The position numbers and the translations under genes were made by a program. Below are positions 22,555 to 30,341 of a stretch of 64,000 nt of DNA, one piece after another (within the stretch, counting starts at the first letter, position 1; each line of letters opens with the position of its first letter). Source of the stretch: Janthinobacterium sp. SUN073. GTDB taxonomy: Bacteria; Pseudomonadota; Gammaproteobacteria; Burkholderiales; Burkholderiaceae_D. Under the pieces are notes generated by a model. It was not told where the DNA came from. It saw nothing but the letters and a program-made list of their open reading frames with translations, and did no database searches. Location of the stretch: NCBI RefSeq assembly GCF_030397665.1, contig NZ_JAPUBT010000001.1, forward strand, positions 948,781 to 1,012,780. The letters run 5' to 3'.

Positions 22555-23966
22555 CGACTATTCGATGCACCGTTCAACGCGCCCTCGCCGCCAGCATCGT
22601 GCTGGCGCTGGGCGGCTGCGCCCTGCAGGGGCCGCCCGCAGCGGTGGCCGCCAGCGCGCCCGCGCAATGGCAGGCGCCGCTGCCGCATAACGGCAAGCTG
22701 ACGGACCTGGCCAGCTGGTGGCAGGGCCAGGGCGATAGCCTGCTGGTGGAATTGATCACCGATGCGCAGCAGGTCAGCCCCACCATCGCCGCCGCCGGCA
22801 CGCGCATCGTGCAGGCGCGCGCGGACAGCATCGCCAGCGGCGCCGCGCTGGCGCCCAAGCTCGATGCGACCGGTAGCGTGGTACGCACCAGCCAGCAATC
22901 GGCCCAGCCTGGCGGCACCACCTCCCAGGCGGCCTTGCAAGCGTCGTGGGAAATCGATGTGTTTGGCGCCAACCGCGCCACGCGCGATGCGGCGCTGGAG
23001 CGCTACGACAGCGCCCGGGCGGGTTGGCATGAGGCCCGCGTCTCGGTCGCCGCCGAAGTGGCGAACCAGTACTACGCCTTGCGCACCTGCCAGCAACTGC
23101 AGGCCGTGGCCGAACAGGATGCCGTCTCGCGCCGCGACTCGGCACGCCTGACGGAACTGAGCGCCGGCGCCGGTTTCCAGCCGCCCGCCAACGCCGCGCT
23201 GGCCCGCGCCAGCGCCGCCGAAGGCGCCAGCCGCGCCATCGAACAGCGCGCCGCCTGCGACGTGAATGTCAAGGCGCTGGTGGCCCTGTCGGCCCTGCCG
23301 GAAGAGACGCTGCGCCAGAAGCTGGCGGCCAGCCCCTTTGTTGCGCCCTCGCCCGTGGCGATTGCGCAACTGCCGGCGCAAACCCTGGGCCAGCGTCCCG
23401 ACATCTACAGCGCCGAACGCGAAGTGGCAGCGGCCAGCTTCGAAGTACGCGGCGCCCAGGCGCAGCGCTACCCCCGTCTGAGCCTGGCCGGCTCCATCGG
23501 CAAGGGCAATATCCGCGCTGGCGGCACCAGCATCACGGCCAGCACCTGGAGCATCGGTCCGCTGGCCGTCAGCCTGCCCATCTTCGACGGCGGCACCCGC
23601 CGCGCCCAGGTCGATGCCGCCACGGCGCGCTACGACGAAGCGGTGGTGAAGTACCGCGCCGGCGTGCGCCAGGCCGTGCGCGAAGTGGAAGAAGCCTTGG
23701 TCAACCTGGCCAGCACGGACGAGCGCAGCGGCCACGCGAAAACGGCCCTGGAAGGCTACCGCGTGTCGTTCGTCGCCACCGAAGACCGCTACAAGAATGG
23801 CCTGGCCAGCCTGATCGAACTGGAAGACGCGCGCCGCACGCGCCTGGCCGCAGAAAACACCGTGGTCAACCTCGAGCGCGAACGCAGCGCCGCCTGGGTA
23901 GCGCTGTACCGCGCCGCCGGCGGCGGCTGGAACAGCAGCAACGCCATCGCCAACAATGCCCCCTGA
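22551..23966 (+). CDS. Outer membrane efflux lipoprotein, NodT/OprM family
   Basis: A 471-residue protein. The ATG at 22551 has AGAAGGA upstream and overlaps the TetR stop. A lipobox (LGGC, Cys23) gives an acylated outer membrane protein. Two TolC-like repeats are visible, including SWEIDVFGANRATRDAAL and PIFDGGTRRAQVDAA, the standard NodT signatures. Known role: the trimeric exit duct of tripartite pumps. It precedes the adaptor and RND genes; having the duct first in the operon is less usual than having it last. Confidence 0.92.
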   Translation: MTTIRCTVQRALAASIVLALGGCALQGPPAAVAASAPAQWQAPLPHNGKLTDLASWWQGQGDSLLVELITDAQQVSPTIAAAGTRIVQARADSIASGAALAPKLDATGSVVRTSQQSAQPGGTTSQAALQASWEIDVFGANRATRDAALERYDSARAGWHEARVSVAAEVANQYYALRTCQQLQAVAEQDAVSRRDSARLTELSAGAGFQPPANAALARASAAEGASRAIEQRAACDVNVKALVALSALPEETLRQKLAASPFVAPSPVAIAQLPAQTLGQRPDIYSAEREVAAASFEVRGAQAQRYPRLSLAGSIGKGNIRAGGTSITASTWSIGPLAVSLPIFDGGTRRAQVDAATARYDEAVVKYRAGVRQAVREVEEALVNLASTDERSGHAKTALEGYRVSFVATEDRYKNGLASLIELEDARRTRLAAENTVVNLERERSAAWVALYRAAGGGWNSSNAIANNAP

Positions 23967-23979
23967 CGGATACGACAAC

Positions 23980-25143
23980 ATGAAAAAAATGACCTTGAAA
24001 CCGATGGCGCTCGCGCTGGCCGCCCTTTGCGTGGTGCTGGGCGCCGGCGTGGCCCTGTACTCCCCATCCTCCACGGCGGCCGACGATGCCAAGGACAAGA
24101 ACGCGGCACCAAAGCCTGCGCTCACCGTCACCACGGCCAAGCCGCAAACGGCCAGCCTGCCCATCAAGCTGAAGGCCAACGGCAACGTGGCCGCCTGGCA
24201 GGAAGCCGTCATCGGCAGCGAATCGAACGGCTTGCGCCTCACCGACGTACGCGTGAATGTCGGCGACGTGGTGCGCGCCGGCCAGGTGCTGGCCGTGTTC
24301 TCGAACGACACGGTCAACGCCGACGTGGCGCAGGCGAAGGCCGCCGTGCTGGAAGCGGAAGCGAATGCCGCCGAGGCGGCCGCCAACGCCCAGCGCGCCC
24401 GCTCGCTGCAAAGCACGGGCGCCATCAGCGCACAGCAGATCAGCCAGTATCTGACGGCCGAACAGACGGCCAACGCGCGCATTGCGTCCGCCAAGGCGCA
24501 GCTGGCGTCGCAGCAGCTGCGCCTGAAATACACGCAGGTGGTGGCGCCCGACAGCGGCATCATCTCCTCGCGCGCGGCCACCGTCGGGTCGGTGGTGGGC
24601 GCCGGCACGGAACTGTTCCGCATGATCCGCCAGGGCCGCCTCGAATGGCGCGCCGAAGTGACTGCCACCGAGCTGCTGAATTTAAAACCCGGCACACTGG
24701 CGCAGGTGAAGGCGGCCAATGGCAGCGTCTTGACGGGCAAGGTGCGCATGATCGCCCCTACCGTCGATCCGCAGACGCGTTCCGCCCTCGTGTATGTGGA
24801 CCTGCCGGCCAGCAGCGGCAACAATGCGCCGTTCAAGGCCGGCATGTACGCCAGCGGCGAATTTGAACTGGGCACCTCGGGTGCGCTGACGGTGCCGCAG
24901 CAGGCCATTGCCGTGCGCGATGGCTTCAGCTATGTCTTCCGCCTGAATGCCGACCAGCGGGTCAGCCAGATCAAGGTGCAGGCCGGACGGCGCCTGAGCG
25001 ACCGCATCGAAATCATCAACGGCATCACGGCCGACACGACGATCGTCGTCAGCGGCGCCGGCTTCCTCAATGACGGCGATTTGGTCCGTAATGTGAAAAC
25101 CCCGGTTCAGACGCCGGTGGCTGCACCGGCAGCGAAAAAGTAA
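23980..25143 (+). CDS. RND efflux periplasmic adaptor (membrane fusion protein)
   Basis: A 387-residue protein with an N-terminal signal/anchor (MALALAALCVVLGAGVALY). The lipoyl/barrel-sandwich halves flank a helical hairpin: IKLKANGNVAAWQEAVIGSE and VRVNVGDVVRAGQVLAVF on one side, LRLKYTQVVAPDSGIIS on the other. A beta-barrel and a membrane-proximal domain follow to the C-terminus. Known role: bridges the inner membrane RND pump and the outer membrane duct. Located 13 bases after the duct gene and 9 before the RND gene. No Cys for lipidation is seen, so it should be anchored by its uncleaved helix or be free in the periplasm. Confidence 0.92.
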   Translation: MKKMTLKPMALALAALCVVLGAGVALYSPSSTAADDAKDKNAAPKPALTVTTAKPQTASLPIKLKANGNVAAWQEAVIGSESNGLRLTDVRVNVGDVVRAGQVLAVFSNDTVNADVAQAKAAVLEAEANAAEAAANAQRARSLQSTGAISAQQISQYLTAEQTANARIASAKAQLASQQLRLKYTQVVAPDSGIISSRAATVGSVVGAGTELFRMIRQGRLEWRAEVTATELLNLKPGTLAQVKAANGSVLTGKVRMIAPTVDPQTRSALVYVDLPASSGNNAPFKAGMYASGEFELGTSGALTVPQQAIAVRDGFSYVFRLNADQRVSQIKVQAGRRLSDRIEIINGITADTTIVVSGAGFLNDGDLVRNVKTPVQTPVAAPAAKK

Positions 25144-25152
25144 GGAGAGGCC

Positions 25153-28100
25153 ATGAATTTTTCCTCCCTCTCGATCAAGAATCCGATCCCGGCCATCATG
25201 CTGTTCGCGCTGCTGACCCTGGCCGGTCTGCTGGCCTACAAGGCCAATCCGGTGCAGGATTTCCCGGACATCGAACTGCCCATCGTCACCGTCAGCGCGG
25301 TGCTGCCCGGCGCCGCGCCGGCCCAGCTGGAAACGGAAGTGGCGCGCAAGATCGAAGACTCCGTCGCCACCTTGCAAGGCGTGAAAAACATCTACACCAA
25401 GGTGCTCGATGGCGTCGTCACGGTGACCGTCGAATTCATCCTGGAAAAGCAGATCGCCGAAGCCGTCAACGATGTGCGCGACGCCGTCGCCCGCGTCAAG
25501 GCGGACATGCCGGCCGAGCTGCGCGACCCCACCGTCACCAAGGCGTCCACCGCCGGGCGCGTGGTGCTGACCTTTATCGCCACGGCGAAACCGGGCGTGG
25601 ACAACCCGCTCGACTCTCCCGACCTGTCCTGGTTCGTCGACAACACGGTAGCCAAGCGCCTGCTGACCGTGCCCGGCGTGGGCGCCGTTACCCGCGTGGG
25701 CGGCGTCTACCGCGAGATCCAGGTGGAGCTCGACGAGGCGCGCATGGCCGCATTGAAAGTGTCGGCCCTCGACGTCTCGCGCCAGCTGCGTCTGGTGCAG
25801 CGCGAAGCGCCTGGCGGCCGGGGCGACATCAGCGGCGCCGAACAATCGGTGCGCACCATCGCCACCGTCAAGACGGCCGATGAACTGTCGCGCGTGGAAG
25901 TGCCGCTGCCGGATGGACGCCATGTGCGCCTGGACCAGGTGGCCACGGTGCGCGACACCATTGCCGAACCGCGCGCACTGGCCGAGCAGGACGGCAAGAC
26001 TGTCGTCGCTTTCGAGGTGTTCCGCACCAAGGGCGCCAGCGAAGTGGCCGTCGCCAAGGGCGCGCGCGACGCCATCGCCGACCTGCAGAAGGAAAATCCC
26101 AACGTGGTGCTGCAGCAGTCGATCGACAATGCCTTCCCCGTCGAGGAAAACTTCGAAGGCTCGATGGAGCTGCTGTACGAAGGCGCGCTGCTGGCCGTGC
26201 TGGTGGTGTGGTGGTTCCTGCGCGACTGGCGCGCCACCCTGGTGGCCGCGGCCGCCCTGCCCCTGTCCGTGATGCCGGCTTTCCTCGGTATCTACTGGTT
26301 CGGCTACACGCTCAATACCGTCACCCTGCTGTCGCTGGCGCTGGTCGTCGGCGTGCTGGTCGACGACGCCATCGTCGAAATCGAAAATATCGAACGCCAT
26401 CTGCGCATGGGCAAGTCGCCCATGGAAGCGGCCATGGAAGCGGCCGACGAAATCGGCATGGCGGTGATCGCCACCACCTTCGCGCTGGTGGCCGTGTTCC
26501 TGCCGACGGCCTTCATGAGCGGCATTCCCGGCCTGTTCTTCAAACAGTTCGGCTGGACGGCCGTGCTGGCCGTGCTGGCCTCGCTGGTGGTGGCGCGCCT
26601 GCTCACGCCGATGATGGCGGCCTACATATTGAAACCGCTGGCGCACAAGGAAGAACAGGATGGCTGGCTGATGACGCGCTACCTGCACGTGATGCGCTGG
26701 TGCCTGAACCACCGCGGCGTCACGGCCATCGCTGCGGCCCTGTTCTTTGTCGGCGCCATCCTGCTGGTGCCGCTGCTGCCGACGGGCTTCGTCCCGGCCG
26801 CCGACCGCGCGCAGACGCAGATCAACCTGGAACTGCCGCCCGGTTCCACCCTGGCCGAAACGCAGGCCGTGGCAGCCATGGCGCGCGACGCGGCCATGCA
26901 GACGCCTGGCATCAAGGGCGTCTTCAGTTCGATTGGCGGCGGCTCCAGCGGCGACGCCTTCGCCCCCGGCGCGGCGGCCGAGGCGCGCCGCGCCGTGCTG
27001 ACCCTGACCACCGTGCACCGCACCAAACGCAAGGAATCGATGGCGGGCCTGGAAACGCAGCTGCGCCACAAGCTCGATACGATACCCGGCGCCCGCTTCA
27101 CGGTGGGGCCGCCCGACACTGGCGTCAAGATGCAGCTGGTGCTGCGTTCGGAAGACCCGGTGGCGTTGATGGCGGCGGCGCAAAAGGTCGAGCGCGAGCT
27201 GCGCGGCCTGAAAGGCATCGGCAACGTCAATTCCAGCGCCTCGCTGGTGCGCCCGGAAATCATCGTGCGTCCCGATTTTGCCAAGGCGGCAGACCTGGGC
27301 GTGACGGCGGCAGCCATCGGCGAGACGGTGCGCGTGGCCACGGCCGGCGACTACGATACAGACCTGACGAAAATGAACCTGCCCGAACGGCAAGTGCCGA
27401 TCCGCGTCAAGCTGCCCAACAGCGTGCGCGCCGACCTGGCCGCCATCGAGCGCCTGAGCGTACCCGGCAAGAATGGTCCCGTGCGCCTGGCGAACGTGGC
27501 CAGCGTGACGATGGAAAGCGGCCCGGCACAGATCGACCGTTTGAACCGCAGCCGCAACGTGACGCTCGACGTGGAACTCGGTTCGCGCACCCTCGGCGAA
27601 TTGAACGAGGAGGCGCGCGCGCTGCCATCGATGAAGAATTTGCCGCCTTCCGTGAAGATCGCCGAACTGGGCGACGCGCAGGAAATGGCTTCGCTGTTTG
27701 CCAGCTTCGGCCTGGCCATGCTGATCGGCGTGCTGTGCATCTACTGCGTGCTGGTGCTGCTGTTCAAGGACTTCATGCAGCCGGTGACCATCCTGGCGGC
27801 GCTGCCGCTGTCGATCGGCGGCGCCTTCGTGGCGCTGCTGATCACGGGCAGCGCCCTGTCGATGCCGTCGATGATCGGCCTGATCATGCTGATGGGGATC
27901 GTCACCAAGAACTCCATCCTGCTGGTCGACTATGCGATCCTGGCGCGCCAGGCCGGCATGAACCGCTTCGATGCGCTGGTCGACGCCTGCCACAAGCGCA
28001 GCCGGCCCATCCTGATGACGACGATCGCCATGGGCGCCGGCATGATGCCGCTGGCGCTGGGCTGGGGCGCCGATCCCAGCTTCCGTTCGCCGATGGCCAT

Positions 28101-28269
28101 CACCGTCATCGGCGGCCTGATCACCTCGACTTTATTGAGCCTGCTGGTGGTGCCGGCAGTGTTCACCTATATCGACGACCTCGAGCACCTGCTCAAGCGC
28201 GGCATGGCGAAACTGCGCCGCCAGAAGGCGCCGCTGCGGCGCGATGACAGGGCGGCGCTGGAAAAATAA
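25153..28269 (+). CDS. RND-family efflux permease
   Basis: A 1038-residue RND transporter. It starts MNFSSLSIKNPIPAIM and has the two-fold repeat of one helix, a periplasmic loop and a bundle of helices. The proton-relay pair of adjacent aspartates lies in VVGVLVDDAIVEIENIERHL (TM4), and MGIVTKNSILLVDYA lies in TM10. Loop segments such as FPDIELPIVTVSAV and a gate-like GSTLAETQAVAAMA are present. A strong ribosome site (AAGGAGAGGCC) precedes the ATG. Known role: proton-driven export of drugs, solvents or metabolites. The sequence fits the hydrophobic-drug (HAE) branch rather than heavy-metal RNDs. The operon TetR-duct-adaptor-pump is complete. Confidence 0.94.
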   Translation: MNFSSLSIKNPIPAIMLFALLTLAGLLAYKANPVQDFPDIELPIVTVSAVLPGAAPAQLETEVARKIEDSVATLQGVKNIYTKVLDGVVTVTVEFILEKQIAEAVNDVRDAVARVKADMPAELRDPTVTKASTAGRVVLTFIATAKPGVDNPLDSPDLSWFVDNTVAKRLLTVPGVGAVTRVGGVYREIQVELDEARMAALKVSALDVSRQLRLVQREAPGGRGDISGAEQSVRTIATVKTADELSRVEVPLPDGRHVRLDQVATVRDTIAEPRALAEQDGKTVVAFEVFRTKGASEVAVAKGARDAIADLQKENPNVVLQQSIDNAFPVEENFEGSMELLYEGALLAVLVVWWFLRDWRATLVAAAALPLSVMPAFLGIYWFGYTLNTVTLLSLALVVGVLVDDAIVEIENIERHLRMGKSPMEAAMEAADEIGMAVIATTFALVAVFLPTAFMSGIPGLFFKQFGWTAVLAVLASLVVARLLTPMMAAYILKPLAHKEEQDGWLMTRYLHVMRWCLNHRGVTAIAAALFFVGAILLVPLLPTGFVPAADRAQTQINLELPPGSTLAETQAVAAMARDAAMQTPGIKGVFSSIGGGSSGDAFAPGAAAEARRAVLTLTTVHRTKRKESMAGLETQLRHKLDTIPGARFTVGPPDTGVKMQLVLRSEDPVALMAAAQKVERELRGLKGIGNVNSSASLVRPEIIVRPDFAKAADLGVTAAAIGETVRVATAGDYDTDLTKMNLPERQVPIRVKLPNSVRADLAAIERLSVPGKNGPVRLANVASVTMESGPAQIDRLNRSRNVTLDVELGSRTLGELNEEARALPSMKNLPPSVKIAELGDAQEMASLFASFGLAMLIGVLCIYCVLVLLFKDFMQPVTILAALPLSIGGAFVALLITGSALSMPSMIGLIMLMGIVTKNSILLVDYAILARQAGMNRFDALVDACHKRSRPILMTTIAMGAGMMPLALGWGADPSFRSPMAITVIGGLITSTLLSLLVVPAVFTYIDDLEHLLKRGMAKLRRQKAPLRRDDRAALEK

Positions 28270-28307
28270 GCGCCGCCATTGTTTGCAAAATCGCCCCCTG
28301 CGGGCAA

Positions 28308-28349
28308 GGAAGCGAGGGACCGGCCACCAGGCCGCGCTCCCTCGCTTCC
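28308..28349 (+). terminator. Large hairpin terminator after the RND operon
   Basis: GGAAGCGAGGGA (28308-28319) and TCCCTCGCTTCC (28338-28349) are perfect 12-bp arms around an 18-nt loop, 38 bases after the stop. No T-tract follows, so it may block Rho or RNases rather than terminate alone. Confidence 0.55.
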
Positions 28350-28400
28350 ATCTATCTGGCATACTGCGCCCATTCTCCATGAACGCAATCTGCCCTGCCT

Positions 28401-29378
28401 ATGAATTACCGCACTCCGCTCGTCCTGCTAATGGTATCCGCACTGCTCGGCGCCTGTTCGGACAAGACCACCCCCGCCAGCGCCGACCTGGCAGCTGACG
28501 TGGCAGCCGATGTCCCCGCTGCCGCTGCCGCTGACGATACCGCATCGGCCGAACACGTGCCGCCACCGGCCGCCACCGCGCCCAAGACGGAAGAGATGAA
28601 TACGCCGCAGGCGCGCAAGCGCGAGGCGGGCATGATGCGTGCCGTCTTTGGCAAGGACTACCGCGGCGACAGCGACGATGCGCTGGCCGACCTGCCCGAT
28701 CCGGACAACCATGTCGACAAACTCAGTTATGTCGTCAGCGCCATCAGCCACAGGCTGCTGCCAGATGGCCGTGCCATCCTGGTGGCGAATGCGGAAACGG
28801 CCAACACGGAAGGCACGGCCGAATCGGCGCACGCCTCGCCGGGACTGTTGAACGTCTTTTTCCTGGCGCCCAAGGGCCAGCCGGAAGAAGGCCAGTGGCA
28901 AGTCGTGAAACGGCTGGAAAACATCGCTGCCCTGGGCTCGTCGGGACAACTCGGTGAAGTCCACTGGGTCATGCTGGGCGCGACCAAGCCTGGGCTGGCG
29001 ATCCGCCACGGCTATACGGGCCAGGGTTACACCATCACGCAACTGGCCCTGTTTGAAATCGGCGACGGCAAGGTCACCTCACTCGATGGCGCCATCGACC
29101 TGTACTCGGACAACATGGGCGCCTGCGGGCCTGAAACGGACGAGTGCTGGCTGGTCAAGGGGAACTGGCGCTTCTCGCCAGCGCGCAATGGCGGCGCCTA
29201 CGACGACTTGCTGATCGATTTCACGGGCGCATCCGAAAAGATCAAACCGGGCGTCACGGTCAAACCGGACCAGGACCCGCCGCGCATCGCCACGCCACTG
29301 AACGGCCACGCGCGCTATGGCTTCGATGGCAAGGGATATAAACTGGTTGAAGGTAAAAATACGGTGCCTGGCGTTTAA
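28401..29378 (+). CDS. Lipoprotein of unknown function
   Basis: A 325-residue protein starting MNYRTPLVLLMVSALLGACS, with a clear lipobox (LGAC) so that Cys19 becomes the acylated N-terminus. An Ala/Asp/Pro-rich linker (to about residue 60) precedes a globular domain with beta-rich segments (GLLNVFFLAPKG, WQVVKRLENIA, GQGYTITQLALFEIGDGKV) and a Cys pair in GACGPETDECW that could form a disulfide. No known family recognised. It is probably monocistronic: terminator hairpins lie on both sides, and the next gene is convergent. Confidence 0.75.
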   Translation: MNYRTPLVLLMVSALLGACSDKTTPASADLAADVAADVPAAAAADDTASAEHVPPPAATAPKTEEMNTPQARKREAGMMRAVFGKDYRGDSDDALADLPDPDNHVDKLSYVVSAISHRLLPDGRAILVANAETANTEGTAESAHASPGLLNVFFLAPKGQPEEGQWQVVKRLENIAALGSSGQLGEVHWVMLGATKPGLAIRHGYTGQGYTITQLALFEIGDGKVTSLDGAIDLYSDNMGACGPETDECWLVKGNWRFSPARNGGAYDDLLIDFTGASEKIKPGVTVKPDQDPPRIATPLNGHARYGFDGKGYKLVEGKNTVPGV

Positions 29379-29391
29379 TGAGGTCAGCCCC

Positions 29392-29418
29392 GGGGTCAGA
29401 CCCGCCGGGTCTGACCCC
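29392..29418. repeat. 27-bp perfect palindrome between convergent genes (REP-like / bidirectional terminator)
   Basis: GGGGTCAGACCC (29392-29403), GCC, GGGTCTGACCCC (29407-29418): perfect 12-bp arms with a 3-nt loop, 14 bases after the lipoprotein stop and 12 bases before the end of the convergent gene. It could end transcription from both sides. Short GGTCTGACC palindromes recur in Oxalobacteraceae genomes to my recollection; this was not searched. Confidence 0.65.
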
Positions 29419-29429
29419 ACGCAAGCCAG

Positions 29430-30170
29430 CTACCTGCGTGCCGCCTCCAGGCGCGCCAGCAGCGGCGCATACATAGCCCGCGTATGGCTGCTCCAGCGTG
29501 CCATGGCGTTGTCGATATCGGCACACAGGCGCTCGGCCAACACCTTGTCGCCCTGCTGCAGCGCCCAGATCGCGTATTCGGCGCGGCAGTCGAAGCTGTT
29601 GTAGCGCGTCAGCGCGTCGTCGAATTCCGCCTTCGCTTCCACCTGGCGCCCGCTTTGCGCCAGCGCGCGCGCCGTCAGCAGCGATACCATCTCGGGACGA
29701 AAATGCATATCCGTGCGGCGGATGAATTCCAGGTGCGTCAATGCCTCGGTACCGCGCGCGCACTCCAGGTAGGCGCGCGCCGCGCCCAGGCGAATTTCCA
29801 GGTCCGATGAAAATGCTCCCCGCAAGCAGGCTTCATACGTCGATGCCGCTTCCTGCGCATCGCCCGCTTCGAGCAGCGCGCTGGCCAGGCGCATCTGGTT
29901 TTGCGCCGTCGGCGTGTACTCGAAGGCGGCCTTCGCCTCCCGCAATTCCCGATTCGGATCGAGCACCTGCACGGCCACCGAGGCGACCTTGCGCGCGCCT
30001 TGCGGCAGGCGCGAATTGGGCAGGTAGATGGCGAAGAAATACACCACGCTGCCCAGCAGCGGGAACATGAATAAAATGAGCAGCCAGTACAGCTGCTGCC
30101 CGTTGCGCACCACGTGAATCGCAAAAAATACCGCGATCAGGATGTGGATGCCTATGCCAAAAATCGTCAT
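29430..30170 (-). CDS. PLDc_N-like membrane segment fused to TPR repeats
   Basis: A 246-residue protein starting MTIFGIGIHI after a GAGGTC ribosome site. The first 65 residues have two membrane helices with the pattern GQQLYWLLILFMFPLLGSVVY, like the N-terminal PLDc_N domain of cardiolipin synthases, but no HKD phospholipase motif follows. The rest is TPR-like helical repeats (residues 95-240, for example RLASALLEAGDAQEAAS and RALAQSGRQVEAKAEFDD). The likely topology is a membrane-anchored cytoplasmic TPR scaffold. Function unknown. Convergent with the lipoprotein gene. Confidence 0.78.
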   Translation of the reverse strand: MTIFGIGIHILIAVFFAIHVVRNGQQLYWLLILFMFPLLGSVVYFFAIYLPNSRLPQGARKVASVAVQVLDPNRELREAKAAFEYTPTAQNQMRLASALLEAGDAQEAASTYEACLRGAFSSDLEIRLGAARAYLECARGTEALTHLEFIRRTDMHFRPEMVSLLTARALAQSGRQVEAKAEFDDALTRYNSFDCRAEYAIWALQQGDKVLAERLCADIDNAMARWSSHTRAMYAPLLARLEAARR

Positions 30171-30284
30171 GCTGCGACCTCGTTCGTTCGTAATGGGAGC
30201 CGCTGGCACCATGCCGCCGCTTTCCCTGGCTCAATATTACACCGGCCGCCCCGGCAAGCTCACCGGGAAGGCATGCGAACGGCC

Positions 30285-30321
30285 AAAAAAAAAGCAGGAC
30301 AGCCGCGAGACTGTCCTGCTT
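30285..30321 (-). terminator. Intrinsic terminator of the OmpA/giant-protein operon
   Basis: On the minus strand AAGCAGGACAG (30321-30311) pairs with CTGTCCTGCTT (30302-30292) around an 8-nt loop, followed by nine T (complement of A at 30285-30293). It starts 20 bases after the stop of the 1,489-residue protein. Textbook intrinsic terminator. Confidence 0.92.
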
Positions 30322-30341
30322 CCCTGGCGCCACTATGGGCG

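Noticed and set aside
24682..27993. A 1,103-codon open frame on the minus strand
   Set aside because: It lies antisense to the RND adaptor and pump genes. GC-rich third positions keep the opposite frame open; the translation is low-complexity (His/Arg/Gln-rich) with no family features or ribosome site.
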